The notes under the pieces were generated by a model that saw only the letters and a program-made list of their open reading frames with translations, searched no databases and was not told the origin of the DNA. This document shows positions 44,339 to 54,694 of a stretch of DNA of 64,000 bases, piece by piece. The stretch comes from Chloroflexota bacterium. Lineage in GTDB: Bacteria; Chloroflexota; Ktedonobacteria; Ktedonobacterales; Ktedonobacteraceae. Every line of letters begins with the position of its first letter. The stretch's first letter is position 1. The translations under genes and the position numbers were made by a program. The stretch spans positions 12,328-76,327 of the forward strand of contig CADDZH010000010.1 in assembly GCA_902812455.1 (NCBI GenBank). The letters are read 5' to 3'.

Positions 44339-46171
44339 ATGTCCGATACCAGTACAGAGCAGACAGAGCCGACAAAACCGGCGAATCCGCCTGGCGAAAG
44401 CGAGCCGGGTGTTATAGGTTTTGGTAGCGAGCAAGCAGCCACAGATGTCATCACGCCGGTGCCAAAAGGTGAACTTGAAGCCAAAATAGCGGCCCCACCA
44501 CGATCGGCAGCACGCGCAGGTACCGTAGAGCACCTGGCAGCCAGGCGCCCTTTCCCACCCTTAGATGTCAACTCTCCAGAGATAAAACAGCAGCTCGCTG
44601 AACTGCGAACAGAGTTAACAGCGCTGGTGACTGATTTACGCTGGGGAGGAGCAACCGTGCAGGATACTGCTGAAAGCATTATTCCCCTCCTGAATACTGG
44701 CCCCCTTCAACAATGGGCACCCGTATTAGTGCCTTTCATATTAGAGATAGACCGGGCGGGAAATCTCGTGCCGGTCTGGCTGAAAGTGATTGAGCGAGAA
44801 GACGATGTAATGCTGCCGGCAGATGGCAATCCGGCGGAGACAGTGGTAGGGAAAGCCAAGCGCATTGCTATTCTTATGTTAGGGAATTATAAAACCCCTG
44901 ATATCTCGGATGCTCTGGGCCGGCTGGCAGGCGATCCCAATACATCCCTGTACGCAACGCAATCCCTCGTAAAACAAGGAACAACTGCGGCATTACAGGC
45001 TCTCATCAGCGCACTCAAAGATGCCGAGGGCTGGGCCAAGGTGGACATTATCGAGGCCTGCCTGGCGCTCAAGCTTTCGCGCCTCTATGACCTCGTGCTG
45101 GCCAGCGGGCTAGATCGCGCTGCTGGCCTGGAGAGCTATATTGCCGTCCCCGTATACCGCTCTATCCCACTGGAACGCTATCTCAGGGGAGGAGCCGATA
45201 TCACCCCGCGTCTCTCCCAGCAGGCCGCGTTAATCTTTGCACAGGTCATTCAGGATAGCCTGAAAGCGAGCGCAGGGCCGCAGGTACTGCCTATTGTTTT
45301 CGAGCAAGATTTGCACACGCTAGCAACAGCGCTTTTTGAAGGAGCGCGTCGCACCCCGAACTGGCAGTATGTGATTGCGCTGCATCGCCTCGCCAGCCTG
45401 CTTGGCCGCTACTGGGCTGATATATCACGAGGAGCAGTCCAGGATAGCCGCATCGTGGAACCGGTCTATGCCTGCCTGCCTATGATGCCAGATGTTGAGC
45501 GCTGGATGAACGGCCCTGGACGTGATGTCTTGTTAGAGGTGCTCAATGGTACAGATGAAGAAGCTTTCGCGCCTGTAGTCAAAGCCCTCGCAGAACTGCG
45601 CGATCCTCGCGCTTTCTCCGGGCTGGTGCGGCGTGTTGAAATGACAACCAGCCTGGACAGCCGGGAGCAGGCGCTTGCGTTGGGTCAGGTGCTTGACGCA
45701 TTAGGCCGGCTGGGTGACCGACGAGCAGTGCAGCCCATTCTCCAGCTTGTTGAGCGCGCGATCAACATCAGGGAGCGCATTGCGCGGCCAAAGCGCCGGG
45801 ATAACCTGGTTACCGGTGATCCCGATATCCCAGGGAGCATTGTGCTGGCCTCAGCTTTGCGTGCCTTCGGCCAGCTCGAGGATCGAAGCACGCTCGATTT
45901 TGTCATTCGTGTCGCTAACGACTTTGACCCCTATGTGCGGACAGAGGCTCTGGAAGCGCTCAAACGTATTGACCGTGCTGGTGAAGATGTGCGCAGCCGC
46001 ATCATTGCACGTGAGGCCTTGAGCGATCCCCGTGATGCAGTGGCGCGCCTGGCTATGCAACTCATAATGCAGTATCGCGATAGAGATGCCATCCCTCTTC
46101 TACAGCCCTTACCCCAGGCACGGCCAGACCTTGCTGCGGCTGCATGGGATACCTTGCGACAACTGGGGTAA
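44339..46171 (+). CDS. HEAT/PBS-lyase repeat protein
   Basis: 610 residues from the ATG at 44339. The first 80 residues are acidic and Pro/Thr-rich. The rest consists of helical HEAT-like repeats, with segments such as ALAELRDPRAFSGLVRRVEM, LDALGRLGDRRAVQPILQLV and LRAFGQLEDRSTLDFVIRVA showing the usual D-x-R turn. There is no signal, helix or catalytic motif, so it is probably a scaffold. It converges on the pseudokinase gene with a 19-bp gap. The NACHT protein nearby also carries HEAT repeats, suggesting a related pathway. Confidence 0.88.
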   Translation: MSDTSTEQTEPTKPANPPGESEPGVIGFGSEQAATDVITPVPKGELEAKIAAPPRSAARAGTVEHLAARRPFPPLDVNSPEIKQQLAELRTELTALVTDLRWGGATVQDTAESIIPLLNTGPLQQWAPVLVPFILEIDRAGNLVPVWLKVIEREDDVMLPADGNPAETVVGKAKRIAILMLGNYKTPDISDALGRLAGDPNTSLYATQSLVKQGTTAALQALISALKDAEGWAKVDIIEACLALKLSRLYDLVLASGLDRAAGLESYIAVPVYRSIPLERYLRGGADITPRLSQQAALIFAQVIQDSLKASAGPQVLPIVFEQDLHTLATALFEGARRTPNWQYVIALHRLASLLGRYWADISRGAVQDSRIVEPVYACLPMMPDVERWMNGPGRDVLLEVLNGTDEEAFAPVVKALAELRDPRAFSGLVRRVEMTTSLDSREQALALGQVLDALGRLGDRRAVQPILQLVERAINIRERIARPKRRDNLVTGDPDIPGSIVLASALRAFGQLEDRSTLDFVIRVANDFDPYVRTEALEALKRIDRAGEDVRSRIIAREALSDPRDAVARLAMQLIMQYRDRDAIPLLQPLPQARPDLAAAAWDTLRQLG

Positions 46172-46190
46172 GGCTCAAACAAACCTTGCC

Positions 46191-47237
46191 CTAGTAACCG
46201 AAGGATTCTATCGCTTCAGCAAGCTCAAACGCCGAGGCATAGCGTTCGAGGGGATCGAGTGATAAAGCGCGAAGCAGGATATGTTCTATCGCTGGAGCAA
46301 TATTTGCATTCAGCAGGCGAGGAGGAATGAGAGCAAGGCCATCGCTCTCCTGCGCTCTATCCAGGAGCTCTGCTCTGGCTTCAGGCAGGCTATTGTGATC
46401 GGCTTCCGGCTGGAGAGCAAGCCGGCGGCGGAAGGCGGCAGATGGTGCATAGCGTGCCAGCAAAAGGTAGAGAATGGCCCCTAGCGAATAGATATCTGCT
46501 CGCTCATCGATTACCCCTGAACGTACCTCCGGGGCAGCAAAAGGATTGTCTATAGCACTGATGGCTATAGGAAATATTTGGGAGGGTTGTATTGGAGTTG
46601 TGGAGGAACGAGAGGAAGTTGGCCAGAACTCCGGCGCCGGTGGCCACGATACCAGCAATATGGGAACCCATTCTGCAAGGCCCTGGCTATCCACAAGTAT
46701 TGTTGCCGGATCGAGATCCCCTAATATGATGCCTAAACGGTGCAGCCGGGCTACGATACGGCAGAGTTGCGCTCCCCAGTTCATTGCAACCTTCATGTTC
46801 AACCACGAGGGCCATTGTTCCTGAGACAGCAGTTCCTCCAGCGTTACCGGCATTGCCTGCTGTCCCTTCCTGCCGGGTCCCAGTTGCATAACCAAGTAGT
46901 GCCGCTCGCCTTCACTGCGCATGCGATCACCGGCGCAAGGCAGGCGAGGAGAGCCAAGCACAGCCGGCGAGACAAATTCCTCAAATGTGGCCTGCTCAAT
47001 TGCGGTACGTATCTCATGAGGAAGACCTGTGCATACAAGCTCACGGATAGCCACCAGAGGTATGTGCTCTTCATCTTCTTTGCGCAAAGCGCCCTGTTGC
47101 AGGTGGCGGGGAAGGCGACGACCGAGGTAGAGGTTCACGCGGGGACGCTGATGCAGGAGCTGCACCAGGCGATACTGCCCTCCCAGAATGAGTGATCCGA
47201 TGGGCAACGCAGTATCGTTGACTTCCACCACCTCCAT
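46191..47237 (-). CDS. Degenerate serine/threonine protein kinase (pseudokinase)
   Basis: 348 residues from the ATG at 47237, five nt after GGAGG. The kinase fold is recognisable from YRLVQLLHQRPRVNLYLGRR to AAPEVRSGVIDERADIYSLGAILYLLLARYAP. The catalytic residues are altered: the VAIK lysine is Arg (VAIRELV), the HRD loop reads GDLDPATIL with the base Asp kept but Lys and Asn lost, and no DFG is found (LLVSWPPAPEF region). It is therefore probably inactive as a kinase. Downstream of the NACHT gene by about 77 bp on the same strand; co-transcription is likely. Confidence 0.8.
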   Translation of the reverse strand: MEVVEVNDTALPIGSLILGGQYRLVQLLHQRPRVNLYLGRRLPRHLQQGALRKEDEEHIPLVAIRELVCTGLPHEIRTAIEQATFEEFVSPAVLGSPRLPCAGDRMRSEGERHYLVMQLGPGRKGQQAMPVTLEELLSQEQWPSWLNMKVAMNWGAQLCRIVARLHRLGIILGDLDPATILVDSQGLAEWVPILLVSWPPAPEFWPTSSRSSTTPIQPSQIFPIAISAIDNPFAAPEVRSGVIDERADIYSLGAILYLLLARYAPSAAFRRRLALQPEADHNSLPEARAELLDRAQESDGLALIPPRLLNANIAPAIEHILLRALSLDPLERYASAFELAEAIESFGY

Positions 47238-47314
47238 TGCATCCTCCACGTGTTATTTGCTGTTATTTGTTAGCTCTATATTAAGAAGACGTATGAGCGT
47301 GGAAACGATTAACG

Positions 47315-50300
47315 TTATTCCTCCTGCGAGCTTCTCAGATCCTCCAGTTCTTGCAACAGTTGCGTGTTATATGCCTGCAGTTGTGCAATTTGATCCCGCA
47401 AGGATTGATTCTCTCGCAGGGCCTGGTTCAAGCTTTCACGCAAATCTTCTCGTTCCTGCATCGCCATATCCAGCTCATCGCTACGTATGCCGTGCTCGTG
47501 GCGCAAGCGCTCAAGGGCGTTCTCCAACTGGTTGATACGCGATTGATCTTGCACGATGCGCGCCGTTAAATTCATGATCTCATTTTTACGCGCATCGCGT
47601 TCAGACTGCAGGTCTCGCTCCAATTTAGCAATCTCTGGCGCAAAACGCCATCCCAGCAAGACAGTGTATAATTCATATTCAGGGCTTCCTTTCTGAGCCA
47701 GGCGCCGCATATTCTGAAGCGTTGTCACATCCCACTCTCCGCGAGCCAGCAAGCTCCCCAGTGCACGCAGGGCAATTGCCAGGCGGTGAGGAGAGGCTAT
47801 ACCGGCCGAATCCGGTGAAAGGCCATAGCGGCTCAACGAGCGAGCATACTCATAGACATCATTGTCTGGCTGCAACAGGCCAAGCACGCCCATTACCTCA
47901 GCCTGCAGCTCTGTCGAAGCGCCTGGATCGTTAAGCAGGCCCCGGAGCGCATCCCTGGCTCCCTCACCCAGGAACAAGAAGGCATAGGCAAGTCGCTGGT
48001 GATGCTCTGGACGTGTGTAGAGTTCATGTGCCAGGTGATTGATCACAAGCTCCCCACCGAGTAAGAGCAACAGGGCTATAATGCGCAGGCTTGTATGCTC
48101 TTGCTCGTGAATCTCCACATAGCCTAGCAGGGCAGGGATCATCTCCTGATTGACATGCGGCAGGGTTGCTTCATCATGAATACGTTCCAGGAGCAGGGTC
48201 ATAGCCATAGCCATATCTTCCGGCCTGTTGCTATCTAACAGCTCAACCAGGGCATCTTTAATCACCTCGGTTGACATCATCTGGAACACGCGCATAGCGG
48301 CCTCACGTCGAGCCCGGTTGCCGGTATCACTATGGGCAGCCCAAATAAAAGAAAGAGCAGGCACGCCAATTTCAGAGAGGATATGCTGCGCTGCCTCTGC
48401 TACCGCACGATCCTGGTCAGTGATCAATTCCCCTACTCCACGTACAGCCAGCGCACCAAGCTTTATCAGGGCCGTCTGAGCTCCTCGTCTTCGCTCCTCC
48501 ATACGCAAAGCTTTCAGCAGCCCATTGAGTACGCCAGCCTGCCAGTCGCGTCTTTGAGCGAGCCGTTTTAAGGCCTCAGAGGCATCATCAATCAGGTATG
48601 CATCCTCCAACCCTTGCAGTAAGGCAGGGATAGCAATATCAGGGAGATCATCCGTCAGGATTTCCATAAGCGTTTCGTGCGCTCGCAAGGGTAACGACGG
48701 GCCAAAAAGATGGACAACACGAACAATAGCCGCGGGCTGCTGCCGCACTAGCGCCACTACGATGCGCCGGGCATATTCCTGCACTTCAGCCTCGGCGTCA
48801 TCCAGAGCCGGCACAAGCGCTGTGATTACGCCAGGCCCAAATTGCTGCAAGATGGTAGCCGCAACCGCCGCTCGATCAGGGTCTCTTAGCAGATTTACCA
48901 GCGGAGGGATCGCTTCAGGATATCTCAGGAGAAAGCGGGTCACAAGATTGCGCCATGCGGGGCGATCCAGCATTTCTAACAAGGCGGGGACAACTACAGG
49001 CCCCGGCATCTCAGCAAGGGTTTGATAAATGTAACGGCGCACGCGCTCATGTTCATGAAAGAGATACTGCACAAGGATATGAGCGGCATCTGCTCCCTGT
49101 GCCTTGAATACGAGCATAATCTGCTCTGCCTGGGCATCGCTGCACCCGCGCCAGGCCTCTATCAAAGCTTTTCCTGGAAACGGAACCATGCCCAGCAAAG
49201 CGCGACGAGCACGCTGCGTGGTTGCCGTTTCTTCCCGTGTATCGAGGGCAGCAAGCAAGCCACCGAAGGCAACTTCACCGAGCGAACTTAGTGCATCAAT
49301 GGCTTCTTCGTACAACTGCACCTGCGGAAGCGACAAGGCTTGAATCAGCGGCAAGACAACACGCCGGTCAGGAAACTGGCCAAGCGCGCGAATAACTGCG
49401 ATGACGAGCAGGATATCGGCCGGGGACAGGGAAATACCGGCTTGCATGCCCACTTGCCGAAGCGCTTTTAGCAAGTCAATAAGTGCTGGAACAGCACGAG
49501 GATCGTGTACCTGCTCAAGCACCTGCACCAGGAGCCGGGTTCGCCCCGCTACAATGGGGAATAGGGCCTGGATGACGGGTTCGACAACGACTTCCCCCAT
49601 ACTCTCCAATATGGAGGCTGCCCGCTCAGCAACCCGCATATCAGGATGAGACAGGGTCACATCGATCAGGCCGGGGATGCTTTCAGACCTATAGACACGT
49701 AATGCTTCTGCAACCTGCTGCTGCACTAATGGGGATGCATCAGCTACATGATCCAGGATCGCTGGGAGAGCCTGTGGATCGCGCATATCCTTCAATATCT
49801 CGATGATACGCGCACGTACAAGCTCGGCTGGTCGCTGATCTAAATAAACCAGCAGGAATGACGTGGCTGCCGATCCTATTTCTCGCAGAACCTGCTTTAT
49901 GTTGTCCACCAGTATTTCATCACCGGCAGAGAGATAACGCAACAGTAAGGGAATAGCTTTTTCCGGGACAACAGCCAGCGCTGCCTCTGCCCGCACCAGT
50001 ACCTGGCGAGCTTGTTGTTGTATTTCAGGTTCTGCGGCATACTTTGAGAAAAGGATCGATATGAGGGCTTCCAGGATACGCTGATATGCCACGGGAGCAA
50101 GCCCTGGCTTCCTCTGAACTGCTGTGGCAGGCTCGATGTCCTGCTTGCTGCCAGGGCTTCCCGCGCCTGCCACCTGCCCTACAGTCAAGCTTTCAGCAGG
50201 TTGGGCCGCCAGTAAAAGAAAACGCTCGAGGGTAGCAAGTATGGCTCTGTGGATTTGAAGCGCTTCCCTGCCCGGCAGGTGCTCTTCCAATTGCGCAAGT

Positions 50301-52690
50301 ACATCATCCAGCGCTAACTCTGGCCCAAGCCGGCTGAGAGCATGGATAGCCCGTTCCACGATAAGCGGTTCTGGAGCGACCAGGCAAGCCACCAGGGGCG
50401 CAACTGCATCCGCGTGATTTGTTCCTCCCAGAATATTGATAGCAGCCGCCCTCAGCCGCGAACTTCTCCCCGGTGCGGGCTGGCTCAGTTCTGCAGCCTG
50501 TGGCACAACAGATCCACTGAACCGCCACAGGATGCGGCATACTTGCCTTACCTGCTCATCATAGGCAGGAATATCGATGGTGTCACGCAGGTAGCCAAAG
50601 AGGAGATCAGGAACGATGTGCCGGTCGAGCAGGAGAAGAAGTTCATCTGCACCATCGAGCATGATCAAGGGAAACAGCGACTGGTAGAGCTCTTGCGCCC
50701 CCTGCTCGATACAGTGCGTGAAGATGCGTGCCAGTTGCTGGCGCGCTGCATGATCACGTAGCACATTCTCCAGTAGTGCGGCCAGTTGCGCTGGTAGCGG
50801 CTGCTCTTGCAGGGCGCCGGCCTGAGGCGATACCCATGAAACGCCAACACAGATCAGGCTCAAGGTGAGAGCCTGGAGAAGAAAAGCAGGGTTGTTTTTC
50901 CCCAGCAGGGCAAATTGCCCGGCCAGCATCAGGGGCTGATCTGATAGGCCAGCCCAGAGTGTGACCGGCAAGCTCCAATACACGGCATTCGCAATGATTT
51001 CTCTCATAAGCGATGAAGAAATAAATTGCGAAGCTCTACTTTGCACCAGGAGATATTCTGCTAAACAGTATGCAGCGACCAGCTCGTGACGAAAGCTTAG
51101 CGCGAGCTGCCAATGCTGCCCATCATTGAAGACCGGGGCTATCTCAAGCAGGGCGGCATTTTGCGCCTCTTGCAAAACAGCGGCAATAGATGAGGTCGGG
51201 ATTGATTGGCTATCAAACGGCTGCTGTTCAAGCCATCCCTGTAATTCGCCGGCTACTGCTCCGCCAGGCATTCCTTCGCGCCTGGCATCATTGTTGTCTA
51301 TCCCTGGCAACAATATGGCATCAGGCTTGCCTGAAAGGCGTGCAACGCAGGCGATGCGGCCGAGTAGTTCAACTACATCGCTTGTGGCTAATTGCTCCGT
51401 CTTATTTGCCGATCTCCTGGTAGGTGGTTGTTGCCCACCCTGAATCACCTGATCGATATACATGCGCCAGAGCAAGCCGCGTGTACCTATTGATGTTCCA
51501 GGGTTAATACCAATATGAGCAATGATTGCTAGCAACGTGAAGAGTGTCAGGGGATTGGTGCAGAGATAACGCAGTCGGCCCTGCTCGATCACCTGCATGA
51601 TTTGCCCGGCGGTATATTGCCAGTGGCCATCCCGCTCCTTCACATACCGTTCCACGAACGCACGTACCTGCTCAGCTTGCAGCGGCAAAAGCAGGGCGCG
51701 CTGGATATGCCCCTGCTGTAGCAGTTCGAGAAGCTCCTGTTGATCCTGCTCGTCGCCTTCGCGGCAAGTAATGATGAAGAGATTTTGTGTAATCAGCAGC
51801 AATTCTGCCAGTTCGCTGGCAATCCGGCTGCGAAGATGAGGGTCAACCTCATCCAGGTCATCACAAAGAAAGAGGATTTGCCCTCGCTCTACCAGTTTCG
51901 GCAGGTAGGAGCGCAAGCGATGCATACCAGGAAGGTTACTTTGCGCAAGGAAATCAAGCAATGACGGCGCTGATAGCAGCTCAGCACTGTCCTGGCCCTG
52001 CCTGTCGTTATCCTCCTGAGCAGGTGTGGGCAAGCCTGGCGAGTACGCCTTGAGAAAGAGTCCGTAGTCCTTCAAGGGGATATAGAGTGGAATGCTCCGG
52101 TGCCCGCGAGCAACCATTGAACGTTCGCGCGAAACCATAAACTGGCAAACATGCAGAGCCAGTGTTTTACCCGCTCCCGGCGCGCCAGGCAGCAGGCACG
52201 AACCACCTGGCATGTGTGCAAGCTCAAGTATGGATAGCATGTGTTCCTGAGGGGAATTGGCTGAGCTTGAATCATGCTGGTAATAAGCAACATGCGTTTC
52301 ATAGGGATCATCGAGAGAAGAGAGCTGCGTATATGCCTTACGATACTGCTCCAGGTCCCGGCTTATATCTCGCAAATAAGCACGGATGGCAAGCGGCTTT
52401 ATGGCAATGAATGCGAGAAGAGAAAATGCCAGGAGCTCAACCAGAGGAATAAGCAGGAGCAGGGGGATATGTACAAGGAGGATTATAATTAGAGAGAGGG
52501 AGTGATTGGCACTTTTAGCGAAAATAGAAAAGGGATTGAGCACCAGGACAACAAGCACTTCAATAGCGGTGAGCATAAGTGTAATAGCAAGACCAGCAAG
52601 CAAGCTACGGAAAGCACGTGATGAGAGCGCGCGATGTATAATAGTGTTCGCTGGATGAGTAGGGTTTGCAGGATAGCTTGCATGTATCAT
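47315..52690 (-). CDS. Membrane-anchored NACHT STAND ATPase with HEAT repeats and coiled coil
   Basis: About 1791 residues from the ATG at 52690. Two hydrophobic hairpin segments lie at about residues 24-57 and 62-103. The NACHT domain follows, with Walker A GAPGAGKT (169-176), the extended Walker B ILFLCDDLDEVD (272 onward), typical of NACHT, and sensor IITCRE (309). Around 20 or more HEAT-like repeats fill residues 700-1620 (for example QALPAILDHVADASPLVQQQ). A charged coiled coil ends the protein (ERDLQSERDARKNEI to the C-terminus). The longer frame to 52897 overlaps the divergent gene start and lacks conserved features. NACHT proteins sense ligands and oligomerise; in bacteria many act in phage defence. 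Confidence 0.88.
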   Translation of the reverse strand: MIHASYPANPTHPANTIIHRALSSRAFRSLLAGLAITLMLTAIEVLVVLVLNPFSIFAKSANHSLSLIIILLVHIPLLLLIPLVELLAFSLLAFIAIKPLAIRAYLRDISRDLEQYRKAYTQLSSLDDPYETHVAYYQHDSSSANSPQEHMLSILELAHMPGGSCLLPGAPGAGKTLALHVCQFMVSRERSMVARGHRSIPLYIPLKDYGLFLKAYSPGLPTPAQEDNDRQGQDSAELLSAPSLLDFLAQSNLPGMHRLRSYLPKLVERGQILFLCDDLDEVDPHLRSRIASELAELLLITQNLFIITCREGDEQDQQELLELLQQGHIQRALLLPLQAEQVRAFVERYVKERDGHWQYTAGQIMQVIEQGRLRYLCTNPLTLFTLLAIIAHIGINPGTSIGTRGLLWRMYIDQVIQGGQQPPTRRSANKTEQLATSDVVELLGRIACVARLSGKPDAILLPGIDNNDARREGMPGGAVAGELQGWLEQQPFDSQSIPTSSIAAVLQEAQNAALLEIAPVFNDGQHWQLALSFRHELVAAYCLAEYLLVQSRASQFISSSLMREIIANAVYWSLPVTLWAGLSDQPLMLAGQFALLGKNNPAFLLQALTLSLICVGVSWVSPQAGALQEQPLPAQLAALLENVLRDHAARQQLARIFTHCIEQGAQELYQSLFPLIMLDGADELLLLLDRHIVPDLLFGYLRDTIDIPAYDEQVRQVCRILWRFSGSVVPQAAELSQPAPGRSSRLRAAAINILGGTNHADAVAPLVACLVAPEPLIVERAIHALSRLGPELALDDVLAQLEEHLPGREALQIHRAILATLERFLLLAAQPAESLTVGQVAGAGSPGSKQDIEPATAVQRKPGLAPVAYQRILEALISILFSKYAAEPEIQQQARQVLVRAEAALAVVPEKAIPLLLRYLSAGDEILVDNIKQVLREIGSAATSFLLVYLDQRPAELVRARIIEILKDMRDPQALPAILDHVADASPLVQQQVAEALRVYRSESIPGLIDVTLSHPDMRVAERAASILESMGEVVVEPVIQALFPIVAGRTRLLVQVLEQVHDPRAVPALIDLLKALRQVGMQAGISLSPADILLVIAVIRALGQFPDRRVVLPLIQALSLPQVQLYEEAIDALSSLGEVAFGGLLAALDTREETATTQRARRALLGMVPFPGKALIEAWRGCSDAQAEQIMLVFKAQGADAAHILVQYLFHEHERVRRYIYQTLAEMPGPVVVPALLEMLDRPAWRNLVTRFLLRYPEAIPPLVNLLRDPDRAAVAATILQQFGPGVITALVPALDDAEAEVQEYARRIVVALVRQQPAAIVRVVHLFGPSLPLRAHETLMEILTDDLPDIAIPALLQGLEDAYLIDDASEALKRLAQRRDWQAGVLNGLLKALRMEERRRGAQTALIKLGALAVRGVGELITDQDRAVAEAAQHILSEIGVPALSFIWAAHSDTGNRARREAAMRVFQMMSTEVIKDALVELLDSNRPEDMAMAMTLLLERIHDEATLPHVNQEMIPALLGYVEIHEQEHTSLRIIALLLLLGGELVINHLAHELYTRPEHHQRLAYAFLFLGEGARDALRGLLNDPGASTELQAEVMGVLGLLQPDNDVYEYARSLSRYGLSPDSAGIASPHRLAIALRALGSLLARGEWDVTTLQNMRRLAQKGSPEYELYTVLLGWRFAPEIAKLERDLQSERDARKNEIMNLTARIVQDQSRINQLENALERLRHEHGIRSDELDMAMQEREDLRESLNQALRENQSLRDQIAQLQAYNTQLLQELEDLRSSQEE

Positions 52691-52737
52691 ACACTTATGA
52701 TGCCCTTTACAGAATTTGCAGGTTTTATGGTAGGAGT

Positions 52738-52766
52738 AGTATATCCCACCGGGTAGACGCAAACAA
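52738..52766 (-). promoter_or_regulatory. Sigma-A-type promoter of the NACHT gene
   Basis: On the minus strand TTGTTT, a 17-nt spacer and TATACT lie about 48 bp before the ATG at 52690. The location supports that start over the longer frame. Confidence 0.5.
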
Positions 52767-52888
52767 GTGGGAAGTCCAGTTACAACTTTTGTACATGAGC
52801 CGTTTCTAGTGTGTATATAGATATTCTTAAATGTATCTCCTATCCTCATGTGTATCTTAAATAAAAACACCCTGGAAGAGGCTTTAGT

Positions 52889-54409
52889 ATGGAACAAGAT
52901 GATGGCTGGCTTGCTGGAATAGATGGCAGCGATGAAGATACGCTAAAAATACGAGCAGCCCCCTCTTCTCGTACAGTGGGCACGCCAGTAAAAGAAGCTG
53001 GCGAAAAAGCCGAACCTGGCACTCCTGATACTATCCAGAACAATGTGACCAGCAGCGAGCCATCGACTGAGCAAAGCGAGCCTGCCATACCTGCTTCTCG
53101 TACTGCTGAGCCTGCACCTCTATTATCCACCACCAGCATGCCACAAAAAGTGAGCATTTCACGAAATATGGCTTTGCTCTTGATATTTTTATTGCTCATC
53201 CTGGCCATCAACGCGGCAAACAATGGATTTGCACAATTTATTGGGCCGCAAGGCTGGGCTTATGTGCTGGGGGGAGTTACCACCACAAGCAATACAAATA
53301 TCTTCAATGATGTCAACAGCCAGTTGCGCAATGGCTTTGTTCATACCGGGAACCGGCATATTACTCCCCAGGAATACATTCAGGCCCTGGTCCAGCACAT
53401 GACGCTGGATCAGAAATTAGGGCAAATGATGATCGTGCAATTTGTCGGCCCTACATATGGACTCGATATCAGCACAATGATCAGTCAGTACAATGTAGGG
53501 GCAGTGCTGATCTACGCAGCCAACAACAATATCGTGAGCAAGCCTCAACTCAAGGGCCTCATTCAGCAGATGCAGAGCAACAGCACTATTCCCCTCATTG
53601 TGGCCATTGACCAGGAGGGTGGCACTGTCGATCGGCTGATCAACCTGGATGGGCCGCGACCCTCTGCGGCATCTATCGGAGCAACGAACGATCCCGCTAA
53701 GGCCTACGCCGAAGGTGTTCAAGATGCCAAAGACCTTGCCTCATACGGGTTTAACCTGAACCTTGCCCCCGTGGTCGATGTCACCAATGTGTACAATCCC
53801 CAGTTGTACCTGCGCACTTACGGTGATAACCCGGCCATCGTCACAGAAATGGCAGAGGCGTACCTGCGCGGGCTCCAGCAGAGCGGAACAGTAATGGGAA
53901 CACTCAAGCACTTTCCCGGATTGGGAGATGTAAGCGCCGATCCTCATGACGCCGTTCCTCATCTGAACCGCTCATTGAGCCAGTTGGAAGCAATCGATTG
54001 GGCGCCATACCGCGCGCTCATCCAGCAGGGCCTTGTACACGCAATTCTGGTGACGCACGAACTTGTGACGGCGGTAGATAGTTCGACTCCTTCGTCGATC
54101 TCCTCTAAGCTTATCACAGGCATCCTGCGCGACCAGTTGGGATTTCAGGGAGTCATTATGACCGATAGTTTGACGATGCAGGGCATTACCGCTTATTATA
54201 GCGAAGCACAGGCGGCAGCACTGGCAATAGAAGCAGGGGACGATTTGTTGATGGGCGCCTCGACGCCTGCTGACGTTGCTACTATGATCAGTGGGATTAA
54301 GCAGGCCATCAATGCAGGAGAAATTAGCGAAGCACGTATCGACGAATCGGTGAGCCGTATCTTACTGTTGAAGTACGAAATGGGGCTGATTCATATTCCA
54401 GTTGCGTAG
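52889..54409 (+). CDS. Glycoside hydrolase family 3 beta-N-acetylhexosaminidase (NagZ-like)
   Basis: 506 residues. A Thr/Glu/Ser-rich cytosolic N-terminus of about 85 residues is followed by one membrane helix (LLIFLLLILAINAA), then a GH3 domain. LKHFPGLGDVSADPHDAVP is the NagZ-type histidine loop and GVIMTDSLTMQ carries the nucleophile Asp. The substrate would be muropeptide or chitin-derived GlcNAc. As a membrane-anchored form it would act outside the cell. AGAGG lies 7 nt before the ATG. It is divergent from the NACHT gene. Confidence 0.9.
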   Translation: MEQDDGWLAGIDGSDEDTLKIRAAPSSRTVGTPVKEAGEKAEPGTPDTIQNNVTSSEPSTEQSEPAIPASRTAEPAPLLSTTSMPQKVSISRNMALLLIFLLLILAINAANNGFAQFIGPQGWAYVLGGVTTTSNTNIFNDVNSQLRNGFVHTGNRHITPQEYIQALVQHMTLDQKLGQMMIVQFVGPTYGLDISTMISQYNVGAVLIYAANNNIVSKPQLKGLIQQMQSNSTIPLIVAIDQEGGTVDRLINLDGPRPSAASIGATNDPAKAYAEGVQDAKDLASYGFNLNLAPVVDVTNVYNPQLYLRTYGDNPAIVTEMAEAYLRGLQQSGTVMGTLKHFPGLGDVSADPHDAVPHLNRSLSQLEAIDWAPYRALIQQGLVHAILVTHELVTAVDSSTPSSISSKLITGILRDQLGFQGVIMTDSLTMQGITAYYSEAQAAALAIEAGDDLLMGASTPADVATMISGIKQAINAGEISEARIDESVSRILLLKYEMGLIHIPVA

Positions 54410-54505
54410 GCCAATAATGGGTATTAACAAAATAACTAAGACCAGTGATGGCCAGGATGGAGGCCGATAATGAATGTTAACAATTTCATCGGGGTATTAT
54501 GAGGG

Positions 54506-54632
54506 CGCGATAAATCTGGTTCCACGATAAATCGGGAACCTACAGGCCGATCAATCGGCGATGAGCGCGATACATCGAGCCGGGACAAGGCCGATGAATC
54601 GGCGGTGGGCACGATAAATCGGCCCCTACAGG
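54506..54632 (+). repeat. Repeat family B array with degenerate copies
   Basis: The 43-bp unit at 54590-54632 (GCCGATGAATCGGC core, then ACGATAAATCGG) also occurs identically at 63872. A more diverged copy precedes it at 54547-54589 and a still poorer one before that. No gene is seen in 54410-54694. Confidence 0.8.
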
Positions 54633-54694
54633 CTTTCGTGGATGATTTTGTTAGCAGCCATGCTGGTCCCCGCTTATATGTAAAGGATTGCTCT

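Noticed and set aside
52691..52897. N-terminal extension of the NACHT protein
   Set aside because: Overlaps the divergent gene start and a promoter; the extension is Cys/His-rich and unlike the mature protein.
54605..54694. N-terminal extension of the four-helix protein
   Set aside because: Encoded by repeat family B; a better ATG with AAAGG lies at 54695.
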